Source: Perca fluviatilis (taxonomy: Eukaryota; Chordata; Actinopteri; Perciformes; Percidae). From it: a stretch of 64,000 bases of DNA. The position numbers were made by a program, and so were the translations under genes. Shown here piece by piece: positions 39,553 through 54,162 of the stretch. The stretch spans positions 34,303,513 through 34,367,512 of the forward strand of contig NC_053122.1 in NCBI RefSeq assembly GCF_010015445.1, written 5' to 3'. The notes beneath the pieces were generated by a model. It was not told where the DNA came from, searched no databases, and saw nothing but the letters and a program-made list of their open reading frames with translations. The number at the start of each line of letters is the position of its first letter. The stretch's first letter is position 1.

Positions 39553-39556
<4 letters not shown>

Positions 39557-41829
39557 AACAAACACTCATTCACCAACCGGCTATGAACGCCAAAGCCCAC
39601 ATTTGGAATGGAATGCTAGTCAGAAAAAAAAGAACACACACACACACACACCTATAACAACGCTACAATATTTCACTCAAACGGCCTCTTTCTAGCTAAA
39701 TGTGCCACCAGAATTTAGTGCCTCTTGGATTTGTCCCATGCAGCAGTCAAACTTGGCTGGTCCAGCCACGTTAAAGCATATTGTGCTTCTCTGCCTTGTT
39801 GGCTCCTGGAGGGAGAAGCAGCGGAAGATCTGTGACACTAAAATGGTAGAGGAGGAGGAAACATGGAGGAGGCCAATGGCTGCAGCACGTAACATAGGAA
39901 GTAGATAAGAAGCCTGTAATTACACAGAAAGAGAAAACCAACCAGGGCGAAGCTGAGAGATGTGTAAGTGTGCGAGTGAGAGGGAGAGAGAGAAACCGAT
40001 AGTGTGCAGTGTGCATGTGCGTGTGTGTGAGAGAGAGGGAGAAACCGGACCGAGTGGGAGAGATATCTAAAAAAAGAGCAGGTGCGCCAACACAGAATAG
40101 ATCAAAAGAGTTCAATTGAAAAGAAGAGGAAGATAGAAAATGTGTTATACTGTGAAGTGAACCAAAACTAATTACACACAGGTACAGAGATTAGCCTATT
40201 ATCTTAACACAGAATCATCTACGTGGAAAGATAAGTCATATATGTCTTTATAATCAGTATTCTTACAGGTACTTAAGGTATGCCTCTTGGCATCCTGACT
40301 GTATATCGTGTCAACCAGGTTTGAATGAATACTCATCTGAGCAGTTTTACCTTTACTTTCACAGAACACATGGCTTTTTTGAGGGTTTCAAACTAGAGTC
40401 CATCTGCTTATTGGACTGTCTCTCTAACTTCCAGACCACCAGACTGCCATGACGCCATAAGTTTGTGCTCCTCTAATAAGTAACTGCAGTCCATGTTGGT
40501 TTGCACTCATTATAGTCATCACAGTCCTGTAAGTAAGCCCATGTCCTGTTGAAATAACACAGGGGACTGTCCCTGCATCCGCAAAGACTGACCCAGAACA
40601 GTTGTATTGTTGTTTTTTAAGTTTGTGAGTGGTAGTATCTCGTGTTCAAGGTTTCCAAATTGAGGATTTCAGGTTACATGGTGTCATATATGTTGTACAA
40701 CAGAAAAACGTATTAGACCCTGTCCTATGGCGTTTTTTAGAAGTATATATATATATAAAAAATATGTCTTTGAGCGTGCAATTTAGTGAAAAAGAGTGAG
40801 ACTTATTCTGCCTTCTACAAATAGAAGTACATATGTACTGCTCAATTTATGCTGCAGTGGAACCGGCTGTTCTAAAGACATATGAGGCGTACGATAGAAA
40901 GCGAGACAAAGACGACAGAAAGAAAAGGGAGTATAGGGAGGATTTTTCTAAAAAATAAAAAATAAAAGACAGCAGAGGTTTTAAAAAACACTTCGTCTTG
41001 GCCCTGAGTTTGTCATGTATGATAGCCGAGTGTAGGGCAGCCATCTTGAATTAGTCTGTCAATTCACTGCATGTCATGGCTGTCATCTTACTCAACTATG
41101 ACTGACTCCTATGACTATGACAGTGCCTCGAGGATAGAGAGTTTGGTGCTGCAGGAGCGACAGCGGGCCTTGATACAGTGTTATGACCAGTGAATAATGT
41201 GACATATTCAGCTGGACAGACGCGGCTGGCCTGCGTAAACGCCGATGTGCTTCACACATGATCAACAACCTGCGATCCTAGAGATAAGAGATGAGTCGTG
41301 ACTCAACCCGGGCTGCAGCGTCATCGAGGACTCGAGGCAGCGAGTGTGAGATGATACCGAGGGCATGCTTGAGACAGAGCGTCTGAGAGATACACGCTGC
41401 CAGCCACAGCAGCGGCAGGGCTCTGCGGCCAACGGTGGAATTTATCTCTGACAGCTAAGATCATTAGTTAGATTTGCCTTTGACTAAGCAGCTTTGCCAT
41501 CATTCAGGAAGAGGCAGGTACAGGGAGAGTCTAAATATCAGCTGACATGTTAGCATCCCAAAGTCCCATAAATGAGTGGAACGGCCTGAGCAAGGCAGAC
41601 AACTGTGATGAAGTGTTTTCTATTATCGCCACGAGCAAAGCCAAGGTGCAGGGAATGATAAAGTGGCCTTTGCAGGCAGATGCTGTAATGCGCAGCCATG
41701 CCAGGTAACATCCGAGATGAGATGAGATCCCATTGAAGGAATAAGGGGACACTCAAGAAACATCCTGGGTAATCCTGACGCACAGCCAAAAGGAAGAGCA
41801 TGAACAAGAGGGCAATTAGTCACCTTGCG

Positions 41830-41990
41830 CTGCTTCCACTGCATGGTATGGCACGACTCGCTCTCTTGTGGTTTTCCATTAGCAAAAGTTGTGGATAGTA
41901 GCTGGTACAGTACCGATATGAGCAGGTGGAGTTAAAACACTAAAGACCACCGACTGGTCATCTTCACAAGCACAACACAAACCCCGCCCA
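41830..41990. repeat. Degenerate interspersed repeat fragment
   Basis: TTCCACTGCATGGTATGGCA and GCTGGTACAGTACC resemble the terminal region of a common fish MITE. A related inverted copy lies at about 43330-43425 (TACCATACAGTGGAAACGC). No TSD was found. Confidence 0.35.
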
Positions 41991-42067
41991 TTTTTAAATA
42001 GCCATGCTACAGTCAATTGCAACCCTAATGTTTGTATTCACTTGACCCAGATTTCAAAACATGGGAG

Positions 42068-42411
42068 TAGAGGTGGGAGATATAATGAAAATCAATAGCA
42101 CGATATTTTTCACCAAATACAGCGATATCGAGACGATATTGTAGGGTTGACAACTGGTGCCATCACAAAACATTTATACAATGAGATTTGTGATAAATAT
42201 TTATCAGTAATGTGGATATAATTACTAAGTGGTTAAAGGCAAATTCTAGAGCAGTTGGAACAGTCTGGGAAGTTCAGAAAATGACTTCACTTTACTGTAA
42301 TGCAGCCTTTAAAACCAGGAAAACACAACACGTGTGTCATATCACGATATTTGAAATTTAAGACAATATCTAGCCTCGTATATCGACATACCAATATATT
42401 GCCCAGCCCTA
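42068..42411. mobile_element. Degenerate hAT-like MITE
   Basis: The left end TAGAGGTGGGAGATATAATG and right end ATATTGCCCAGCCCTA are inverted with mismatches. The interior is rich in ATCGAGACGATATTG-type sequence. The 8-bp flanks (CATGGGAG and AATAGCAG) match at only 5 of 8 positions, so the TSD is decayed or absent. Confidence 0.5.
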
Positions 42412-42508
42412 AATAGCAGCCTGAAAGACTACGCCGTGCAAAGCAGTCTTAAAAGTGCAGACATTGCTCCGTTTGGTTGGCGATGAGAAGAAAAGGATTC
42501 ACCATGAT

Positions 42509-43257
42509 CAGTGCTTAATTTGTAAAGTGGGAAGTCCCGGAGCACAGAGGGGGGGTGGATCCGGCAACTCAAAACGGGGGTTGGAGGTAACGGAACAAAA
42601 AAATAAAAAAATTACACTTCTCTGACTAAAATAAAACCTAAACAACGCTGTGTGTACATCAGGGCAATGTTTATTTCTATTTCAGAACATGCACTGCATC
42701 GGTGCGAAATGTAAAAATAAAAACAAGCAGCAATTATCCATCGGACTATTAAATTAACCAAAAAACCCACCGTGGTCTCCACATTCTTGATCAGCAGAAA
42801 AGGTTTTTGCTTGTTTGGGATCCGACTGGCCAGCGTATTTGAACAAGTTAAGCAAACTTTGTTGTCTTTTTGACATTTTTCCCCTGAGTTAAACGAGGCT
42901 ATAACAGCAATCTCAACCAGCACAAGCGCTTGTGTCACTTGAAGTGCAGCACCGCGCCGTTGAAGTGCCTCCCCCCCCTCAGTCCCTCTCCCCCCTCCGT
43001 CTTACCCTGAAAATTCACCTCAAAACGCATCGAAAATGCAAACACAAGATCTTTGTGGAACTTCAATGGGGAATAAAGACTAACAAGACAGATGACAACA
43101 TTGAACACTACACAAACCGTAGTTTATTTTTTCCATTTAGGCGACTCATTTTTTCGTAGTGACACAGGAGGTGCCGGATCCAATAAAACAGGTTCCGGAT
43201 CCAACGTTGGAGGTGACGGAACACGTTCCAGCGTGTTCCGGCTCAAATTAAGCCCTG
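42509..43257. mobile_element. hAT-like element with CAG...CTG termini
   Basis: The left terminus CAGTGCTTAATTTG and right terminus CAAATTAAGCCCTG are inverted with one mismatch. The flanks ACCATGAT (42501-42508) and ACCATGAG (43258-43265) are an 8-bp TSD with one mismatch. CAG termini and the 8-bp TSD fit hAT. The interior repeats a GGATCC-GGCA/GGTTCCGGATCC motif near both ends and encodes no transposase. Confidence 0.8.
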
Positions 43258-43437
43258 ACCATGAGGTCACGGCAGTTTCGCATGGCGTCACGATGGTGAT
43301 GGGAATCCCGCCTACAGTGAGGGAAACTATACTACTATAGGTGGAGAACAAAAAGAGAAAAGTACTGGTACCAAAAAAGGGAGTCGAGCAGAGCCGTACC
43401 ATACAGTGGAAACGCGGCGGCATAAACACGGATACCA

Positions 43438-43625
43438 ATTCAATTCAATTCAATTTTATTTATAGTATCAAATCATAACATAAGTTATCTCGAGACACTT
43501 TACAGATAGAGTAGGTCTAGACCACACTCTATAATTTACAAAGCCCCAACAATTCCAACAGTTCCAGTAATTCCCTCAAGAGCAAGCAGTGCCTTGTTAT
43601 GGTGGTTTCCTCTTCGGCCCGCTAA
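43438..43625 (-). repeat. LINE-type 3' tail repeat, copy 1
   Basis: On the minus strand the sequence ends TATAAATAAAATTGAATTGA with tandem AATTG units at the edge, like a retroelement 3' tail. The body (GTCTCGAGATAACTTATG inverted) is shared with the copy at 54343. The family is uncertain. Confidence 0.5.
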
Positions 43626-44997
43626 AGAAAAGGCTATCACAACACAGTTCTATTCCTTTTTCTGCAATATTAGATTTGCTCTGGTTTTTAATTATGAATG
43701 ACATTAGGAGGAAAATCTTATTGTCAGTGGCAATTATTTCAACAAGGATGACAAATATTTAGCAAGAAGACAACCGCTAAAGTCCTCAAATACACAGTTA
43801 GAAAGACAGTTCGAGATGGATTTAAAACATCTTTACAGATTTGGGGTTTTATTTGATAGCTCCCGCTTTCATTTAACTTGTTTATATCTCTATGTGAGAC
43901 TCTATCTCACTAGCTTTAAAACGTTTTACATCATACTCTTTTTCTACCTCCAATCTAGGTCTGGCAGTGTTAAAGCAGCGATGACAGAGATGTCTCCGGC
44001 TTTCGGCTGCAGCTGGTTCTACATGGTACCTTCTTTGCTAAAACAACAACAAACGCCTGCCTCGTTTTCTCCGAGGTGGCCCTAGCGGAAGCATTGGACC
44101 ATCAACCTCTGTTCACAGAGCACAATGATGTCACTGCATTAAATGGAGCAGTTGATGATGAGGGGAAGTGAAGAGGACAAAGAGAAACAAACAGGGCAAG
44201 GTCCATTTATAATGCCGTCTGATGTGTGTAAGGTAAAGGTGGTTACGGCATTATGCCTGCGCGCGCGTGTGTGTGTGTGTGTGTGTTGAAAACGTGCTTC
44301 AGGGTGTGCGTTTGTGCAATGACGTGCACGTGTTCAAATGTGCATACCTGTGTGGGCAGATGGTTACCAGCGCTTGACAAGAGAGGCTCAGTTTGCCCAG
44401 GTTGTAAAATACAGCGATGAGAGATAAAGAGAGAAGAAAGCTCATCACTAATGCAAAGGTTCAAAGACTCGGCCCCTGTCTCATCATCAGAGCCGCACCA
44501 AACACAAAAGGAGATGACCAAGTGACCCCCCCCCCCCCATATTCACCACCAGCAGGCAGAGGTGGACTGTACACACTCGTCTATGAAAAGCCTTAAGAAA
44601 CCGTTTCAAGAAGACCACACACTTAAATAAGATCACCTTACACCATCTGCACAAGGACAAAAAAAGTTGAAATACTGTACGCACGGGCAACCGTGCATCA
44701 GACTAATCTAATGCAGGGGGATATCCCTTTGTAATCCACAACGCACACCAGTAACACCGAAATGGTTCATTCCTGCTTCCTCAAGGCGTAGCTTTGTCAG
44801 GTAAGAGAATTCATCCCTGCAAATAAATAAAAAAAATAAAAATAAAAGTCTTAAACTAGTGCTGTTAGGTGTGAAAATGCAAATGATAAAGCTTATTAGC
44901 TACAGATATTAGAGCCTGCAAATGCAATTTCACCATGCATCTTTTCACACCCCTCTTTTTTAACTACTACTTCTGGAAAAGAGACTGAAAGGAAATT
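43626..44997. other. 5' flank of kcnn2, no gene recognised
   Basis: Contains a (GT)n tract at 44268-44285 and a poly-C run at 44527-44538. Nothing else is identifiable. Confidence 0.5.
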
Positions 44998-45160
44998 ACT
45001 TACCTTTTATCTGATGGAGGTTGCACATTGCAGGCTCTCTCTCCTTGCAGAAGACACATCGATGATGATTATAAATGACAGCAAGAAAATCAATAGTCTC
45101 CTACTAAGAATAGGGGCTCTCCCATTTATTGCAGTCTCCGGTCGCTTGTAGCATGGAATA
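44998..45160 (-). promoter_or_regulatory. Possible untranslated first exon with perfect splice donor
   Basis: On the minus strand, CAGATAAAAG|GTAAGTAATT gives a near-ideal 5' splice site (GT at 45003-45002, last exon base 45004). It follows a stretch free of recognisable repeats and lies about 8 kb upstream of coding exon 1, in the same orientation. It could be a non-coding first exon of kcnn2. Isolated GTAAGT motifs also occur by chance, and no transcript evidence is available. Confidence 0.2.
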
Positions 45161-45539
45161 ACGGGGAATACGCGCTCTCAATTTATGCAAGCACATGCTC
45201 AGCTTTTTGTCTTGTTCCTCTTCTCTACTCGCGTGTTTTCTCCCCATCTCCTCCACCTGTTTGTACTCTGATAAAAACCAAGTTATGTAAAGTCCTTCTT
45301 ATTTTGTATTATTTTAGTCCGCAGTGAAATCTCATTCCCACCTCTGTGTCACGGTGTTAACTATAGAAAGGACATTTAATGTGATTTACAGGAGATCGAT
45401 AAAAAATTTTTATCAATTCAGGACGATAAAATAAAATCTGACACGGTGTGGGTCTCCCGGACAAACAAACAAAAAAAACTGCTGATGCGAGCTGTGACAA
45501 ATGAAGAAAAGCACTGGAGGGGGGAGGGGGTTTATGACC

Positions 45540-45790
45540 TTGTGTGCGCGCTAACGCCCCCCCCCCCCCACCACCCCCTTCCCTCCTCCTCCTTCTGAAT
45601 TGATGCGGGGATTCCTGATGCTATTTTTAGCCTATTGGTCGTGGAGAGCCGTGCGTGGGCGGAGGAGAGAAAGAGAAGCAGGAGGAGGAGGAAGAGGAGC
45701 AGCAGGGGGTGGGGGGGGGGGGGGGTTGAAGTGGAGGAAGAGATGGAAGAGGAGGAGGGGGGGGGGTTCCCATGCAGACTGCAGCAACAT
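45540..45790. promoter_or_regulatory. GC-rich stretch with CCAAT, MEF2-like and GC-box motifs
   Basis: This stretch has poly-C and poly-G runs, a GGGCGGAG GC-box-like motif near 45657, an exact MEF2 consensus CTATTTTTAG at 45621-45630 and an inverted CCAAT (ATTGG) at 45633-45637. It lies just upstream, in minus-strand terms, of the candidate donor at 45004. It could be a distal promoter of the minus-strand gene. Homopolymers make short motif hits weak evidence. Confidence 0.2.
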
Positions 45791-46539
45791 CAACACAAAG
45801 CTCCCCGCTGTGAAGGCTTTGAATCGTGACCAGACAGCCAGGAAAAACAGAAAAGGGAGCGCCGTGTCATTTTCTCCACGCAGGACGGTACTGCTTTCTT
45901 TGATTTAGCATGATTTGTTTTACACCACTCTTAAATTACACAGCTCTTTAAAAAAAGAAAGGGGGAGGGGGGGGGCAATCATGCAGAATTATGGAGTAAA
46001 ATTATATTGTGGAAAACGAGAGGGATATAAGGATGCTGATCAGGGAGAGTGCTCAGTAATAAACACACAGTAATAAACCCGTGATGGCATTTAGCTTTAT
46101 AATATACGGTATTTTCACGGCTATTACTACTAATGCAGGCCTATATGTCATAGCTCTTTATAATTTCAATGTCTTAAGACCTTTTATGTCCACAACCGTT
46201 CACTTAGGCAATATAATATTTATTTGTTATAGGTCTGTGGAAATTAAACAGGGTATAGACACGCACACCTGATTGTTATCCCCCATATGTCTATAATAAT
46301 AGACGATGCTTTTTTTTTTTAACATTGTAAAAACTATTCAAGATTTATTTAAGCTTTAAGGTCTATTTTTCTCATCCTATAATAGCTGAACAGTGATCCG
46401 GTCTAACCAATGCCCACCATAAACAGCCTGATCACTTACATTTCTCTACAACATGCACCCGATTCAAATGGAGTCATATAATTAGCCACAGGCACTAAAA
46501 TCAGGAGGACGGCAGAGGGGCGCTTGGCATATGGGGAGA

Positions 46540-46680
46540 GGTTTTATTATTTATCACCGGCGGTCTATTTTTAGCTCACGCTGCCATGTTGGCGTCGAGG
46601 GTTTCCGGGCACATTGATGGCAGGTTTCCCCGTCACCAACGCAGCGGGGGGAGACCCAGACATACCACATCACAGAAAGA
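46540..46680. promoter_or_regulatory. Second MEF2-like site in non-repetitive GC-rich DNA
   Basis: A second exact CTATTTTTAG lies at 46565-46574, beside CACCGGCGG and a CCATGTTGG motif. No repeat signature is visible here. It may be a regulatory element upstream of kcnn2; conservation cannot be judged from one sequence. Confidence 0.15.
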
Positions 46681-48422
46681 AAAGAAGAAAAAAAAAAAAA
46701 AATGCAGGCATCAGAGAGGACTCCTCCAGCTGGTGGCATTATTCACTCACTCACTTAATCACAGGTGTACGATTACTGAGAGAAACACGAGCAGCCAAAC
46801 TGCCGCAGAGGGGAGTGTATACAGTGTGTAGATAGTGGTCCATGGGATGACAAAAACGGAAATTAAAAAAGCAGATTTGTTCCGAAACCTAAAAGCTAGT
46901 TCACGTTGGAAGCCGCAGGCGGCCAGACAAACAGCACACCTCTGAACCGCAGTTAATTAGAACAGGATATTACTGCGCCGAACAAAAAACATAGCCACTC
47001 ATGCAGTAGGCTATTTAAATGTTTACAGCAACCTCATTTTTTAGATGTTGTTTAATTACTAATTCAAAACCTTGAACATCTGCAGGCAGGTTTTCTTCTC
47101 CGTGCTTGCTGTCTGGCATATTAAGTAGATTTTTAAGTATAAATTCATACAATGGCTTTATTGCTTTTGGGTGCATATGACTTTAAGCCACAGCTCAATT
47201 AGAAACAAACACACATGTGTATACTATCTGCTGTTTTCATCATCATTGCATCATTTACACCATTGCTTAAACTTCCAAGTTCATCGCTTTGAATCTTAAA
47301 TGCTTAACGTAGGGGTGTGGTGTGATAGCGCGCGGTGAAGTGGCAAGCTTTCCTGGACATTAAACCGATACCTTGCTGTATTTCTACGAAAACAATTAGC
47401 CCTAATCTCTGGGCATGAGCAACATCCAGGAACAAGAAATGATCACGTTCTCACCACCACAGAGAATTTAGGCCAACATTAGTGCTAAAAACATAGCTGA
47501 AAGGATCTTGAAAAGTACACTTAACGGGGCCGTTTCCCCCTCCTGCTGTAAATAGAATAAAGAGAAGGAACGAGAGCAAGAGAGGAACGAAGCAAAAGAC
47601 ATGAAGTGAAAAAACAGACAATAGAGGACTCTGAGGTAGTAAGGGTTAAGAAAAAAATTGAGTGGGAAACATGGGAGGGAGGGGGGAAGGAGGGAGACAA
47701 AGTGCATTAGAAATGATTGGAGGGGGTTGATAGAAAGTGTATAGTGGATGGGGGTGCATTCAGATGTTCTGGATGATAATGCTGCCTTGTGTCCTAATGA
47801 AAAAAACCCAGATGCTATCTGGCTGCTGGAAAATGTTCTCTCTCTCCCTCTCTCTCTCGCTCTCTCCTTCGGGGATGTGAAAGCCACTTTCCCTCCTCTT
47901 GAAGGGCCCTAACTGGCTAAACACAGCAGGGAATTAGCTTTAGCTTCTCTTTACTGCCAAAGTGTCCTCAAGGTGTGGAGAGGCAGCATGGTCTGTCCCT
48001 GCTGCCTGTTAGTCTGTGTGCCCTCCATCTACTCTGCATGGATGTCTGGATTTCCTCCACCCTGCCCGCCCATCCCGCGCGTGTGCGTGCGTGCGTGCGT
48101 GTCAACTCGCCTGTCTGTCTTTGTGGCCAGCTGTTTGTCCAGTCTGTGTATCATTTCTATTCCATGTGTATCTGTGTGTATCTTCCTGGACAGCCTCCCT
48201 CGCTCTCTTGGCCTGTCTGTATGTCGACGCTGGGTGGATCTCTCTGTTTGACTTCCTCCATTTTGCTGGACACTTCTTGCTGCATTTCGGGCCGCCCGTC
48301 TGCTTCACTGCTCTGTTCTGCATCAGAAAAATACAAAACAAAAACTGTAGAGAAAAACGGCTCAGCCCCACTCAAAAGCAATGCTGCTTTGTTACTCACA
48401 ATGCAACATGTTTACTATAAGT
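46680..48422. other. 5' flank of kcnn2, no gene recognised
   Basis: Simple-sequence patches only: poly-A near 46688, GA/CT-rich at 47570-47700 and 47835-47865. The CT-rich, exon-like text at 47960-48300 has stops in relevant frames and no recognisable protein. Confidence 0.5.
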
Positions 48423-49263
48423 TAGGGCTGCACAATTAATTAAATTAATTTCAATTGAGATCACCATTATGGCTTCCCAGAATTGAATGAACTTGATCGA
48501 CTGTAATATTGAGGTTTAAAATGCATGCTGCGCTCATAGAAAACTCCACTGCCAATCACATCAAGCGCTTCCCAAACTAGCAGCCAGCCACCAGAGGGTG
48601 AACGAAATGTTTTAGCTTCACTTTTGGGGCGCTGTTATGCCGCTGCACATGCACCTTGCAGCGGAAGCCTGTGAAAAAAAATGTCCTGAATGTTGCGGCT
48701 GCAGTCCAGAGTAGAAAAGTAATATACAACAGAGAGCAGAAGGTGAAGACTTACTGTCGCATAGTAGAGGAATAACCGTACAGCACAGGAGAAGATCGCA
48801 GGCAGTTTCGACTTACATTAGCGGTTTAAGTTTAATTACTAATGTTAACTAGCATTTTAGTTAGCAATAATTAGCCTGTGCTTATGTTATCTCCTTACAT
48901 ATACCTACGCTCTCCGTCGCTGTAAGATTGGGAATGATTTTGATTTCTCTTGGCACAGCTACCAGAAGACTTCACACTTTCAGACAAGTCGCTCACGTCA
49001 CATTTACGTCTTCAAGCTCAGTCGGAGGCTGCGCAGTAACGCTCAGCCATCACCGGGAAAGTGCTTCTAATATCCTTCACTGGTCTCCATCCAGAGACAC
49101 GGGATCTGTTGGCCCATTTCTTTTACGGTCTATGGTACATTAGCAGGAATGTATCACAACATGGAAGCGAAAGCAGTGCTCTATTTAAATGTGTAATTGT
49201 CCCTGAAAACAATGAATACTTATACATTTATTTTATACATTTTGGCCACAATCGTGCAGCCTA
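48423..49263. mobile_element. hAT-like element, 841 bp
   Basis: The left terminus TAGGGCTGCACAATTAATT and right terminus ACAATCGTGCAGCCTA are inverted apart from one missing G. The TSDs CTATAAGT (48415-48422) and CTATAACT (49264-49271) differ at one base. No transposase frame is present; the interior is unrelated filler. Confidence 0.85.
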
Positions 49264-49271
49264 CTATAACT

Positions 49272-50916
49272 TTCCAGTTGGACTGCTGTGTATGAGTACA
49301 TTTGGGTAACTGTGGCTAATTTAAAATGGAGCTGAGGGAAACACAGGACAATGACACAGACACAGTTCTAATTAAGGAATTAAAGTAGCTTAGGTTGAAT
49401 TTGTAACAAGGTCCTTCCATCATAGAATTTAACTCCCTTCCTTGAATCGGCTGCTGCAGGATGCAGCTCTAATTCACAGCTGATATCTTCACAATCTTTA
49501 AGTCGGGTGGAACAACTAGCAGCTATTAGCAGCATTGTTTTAACCTTCAAGGGACACGGTGACGTTTCAAATTTTGCTCGGTTGTATTTTTTCCACCAGG
49601 CCCTTAAGCCCACAGAGTATTTTTAGCATTTTTAGACAACCACTCTGGAGATTCACTGACACCACAAGGATTTTGTCTTTCCCCCACAACTTCTCAATAT
49701 CAAAAACGTGCATACAAGCAAAATTGCGAAAAGGTTTTCAACACAGCATGATGAAATTATTTCACACCTGCGCACATGGGTTCATATGCGTTAAACATTT
49801 GGTTTTATTCCTTTAAAATTTAGTCAGGCGGTTAATTTCTGGGCATTAGAGGCCAAAACGTCGAATAAACACAAAACGCAGTAACTAGATACAGAGTTTC
49901 CCATACATTGTTGGATTTTAGCAAAATACTGAAAGCAGCAGAAATGCAGAAATTAGTAGGCTACATTTAAATGTTTATTTATCACAAGTTATATCATTAT
50001 CGCGATATTCAACGTTAGGGCATATTTTCCTCATATCGTGCAGCCTTAATAACTACCCTGAAATTGTGTCAGATGCCGCATAGTGTCGGAATATTTTCAT
50101 CTGTATCTTTTAGTCTAATTGGTTTAATATGTAAATAGTTATTTCTTTCTAAATTATCTGATAATGTTATGTAGTCATTCTTTTGACCTTCGTTTGACTA
50201 GTTTATAACTGAACCCAAAATTAATAAACCCAGCCACACATCACCGCAAGTAAATTCTGAACCTGTGGGAAACACTGACATATTTGGTCAAAGTTGAGTT
50301 ACGACCTGAACCTGACTTTTTGCCATGATTGTAAACATAATAATATGCCAGAAATGTATAATTTCTGTACATTCCGGTTGCTACAAAACGGAGCTAATAA
50401 CCAACCCACAGCAACTGCACTGGTGCTGGATAATCTCTGGGCCTTAGAAGCTGCACTTACTGTCACTCTCCAAAAGCTATATCAAGTGAACGCCAGCTGG
50501 CAAGATAGCAACGGCTAGCCTTATAGCTAAAACTAATCTTACTCGTTGATTTTCCCCTACCTGTAAATAAGAATGGGGAGGTGGGCGTGGTGCGCAATCA
50601 GCTGCAGTGGAGAGAGGTGTGGAGATAGACCTGTTTCACAGCAGACATTTGGACTTGTCATAGTAAGAAATGCACAGCTGAAATAAAACCTTATTGATGG
50701 CTCAGTTCCATCAAGTGTCCCAGTAAGCCATTTCAGTGAGTCAGCATGCCCAGTACCAGGACCTCTCCTAAGCTGAATGCAGCCATCATTAATGGTAATA
50801 CACCTGTGCTTTTCCTACTATGACATGTCTGTGAAAAAGGTCTATAGAGCAGGAGAGCAGGGCCAGGTGAGTTAATTGTCTCAGCCGTTCGTTGTTGTAC
50901 TAATTAAACTCTCCCT
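49272..50916. other. 5' flank, with a hAT-end fragment
   Basis: TTTCCTCATATCGTGCAGCC ending near 50045 resembles a hAT-MITE terminus in the minus orientation, with ATATCATTATCGCGATATT just inside. The other end was not found. The remainder shows no feature. Confidence 0.4.
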
Positions 50917-51475
50917 TCAGACTGATCTCATAAAGTGGCGTATGTATGGCACGCCAATACGTATGCCATTTTGGCGTGTTATCCAGACGCATAATCGCTT
51001 TTTAGCGTGTTTATCATCGCCATACGGCCGCCATTGACCTACATTACGAGTAGTATGAAAGGACGTAAGTCTGCGGAGGGAGGTTGGTTGGGGGGGTGGA
51101 TGGGTAAAACCCAGGCCTTTCACCCAGGAGAGCCTGCGTGTGGCGTTTTAAAAAAACAATGTCAATGTTTCTTTCCTAAACCCAACCGTTTATTGTTTTC
51201 CTAAGCGTGTCACGTTGGTCACCGTCGTGTTTTTGTGTTACTAAAGCCTTTCCCAATGTTCTATTCCTAAACCCAAGTTTTATTTTGTAATTTGTTTTTC
51301 GCGATAGTACTGCACGTTCTCGCAATAACACGTGCTGTGTATGTTTACATCCGCTGTATACAGCGTAGACATACCCGCGGATAGCTCAAAATGCGTACAG
51401 ATAACACGCCATTTGGCTTGGCGTGTATGTTTACACAACGTCATGAAGCCAAGTTGCTCCCTTTATTTGCAGTAG
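50917..51475. repeat. Probable interspersed repeat with inverted GGCGTGTTA/TAACACGCC motifs
   Basis: ACTGATCTCATAAAGTGGCG and GGCGTGTTATC near the left are mirrored by ATAACACGCCATTTGGC and GGCGTGTATG near the right. CCTAAACCCAA occurs twice. This resembles a widespread fish repeat, but superfamily and exact limits are unknown. Confidence 0.45.
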
Positions 51476-51584
51476 CGTGCTGGACCTTCAGAGGGCTGCC
51501 ACACACCACAGAGACAGGCCTGGACTGGGAGAGATCGTTTGGTTAGTTTTTGTCAAAGCGTTAAGCAACGGGCTGTGCGCCTAC

Positions 51585-52002
51585 TAGGGTTGCACCATAT
51601 GGACAAAATGTGATATTGCGATCATCGATTATGAATATTGCCATATCGATACTAATTGATATTTTTAAACATACGTAAAATTACTAAACTTATGGGAAAA
51701 CGCATCAAAATTGATTCATAACAAATAAAACAAGTTTTCTTACAACACAAGGTTTATTTCAACTGTCATATTGGACCGGTAAATAAATTAATAAATAAAT
51801 AAGGACCATGTCTACAGAACAGGACGTGTTTTTTACTGGTTGGACAGTACAAAAACAAGAAAATAAAAAGCATGTCTACAGAACAGGACATATTAGAAAC
51901 AATAACAAATAAATATAAAAAAATATTGCATACTTATCGCGACACTTTCGCACAACGTGATATCGCGAGAACAATATTGACTCGATATATCATGCACCCC
52001 CA
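51585..52002. mobile_element. hAT-like MITE, 418 bp
   Basis: The left end TAGGGTTGCACCATATGG and right end CGATATATCATGCACCCCCA are imperfect inverses. The TSDs GCGCCTAC (51577-51584) and GCCCCTAC (52003-52010) match at 7 of 8 bases. The interior shows a partial duplication, CATGTCTACAGAACAGGAC (51808 and 51870). Confidence 0.8.
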
Positions 52003-52010
52003 GCCCCTAC

Positions 52011-54162
<2,152 letters not shown>

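Larger units (their letters stand above)
37865..41825. other. 5' flank of kcnn2, no gene recognised
   Basis: Contains poly-A (38644-38658), a 50-bp A-rich run (39040-39092), (CA)n at 39519-39552 and 39637-39651, a GA-rich patch (39960-40080) and (TA)n near 40745. No exon-like open frame or bounded transposon was seen. Confidence 0.6.

Noticed and set aside
47960..48440. Overlapping open frames in three frames that look like a coding exon
   Set aside because: Several frames are open at once because the DNA is CT/TG-rich; no conserved motif or coherent splice boundaries.
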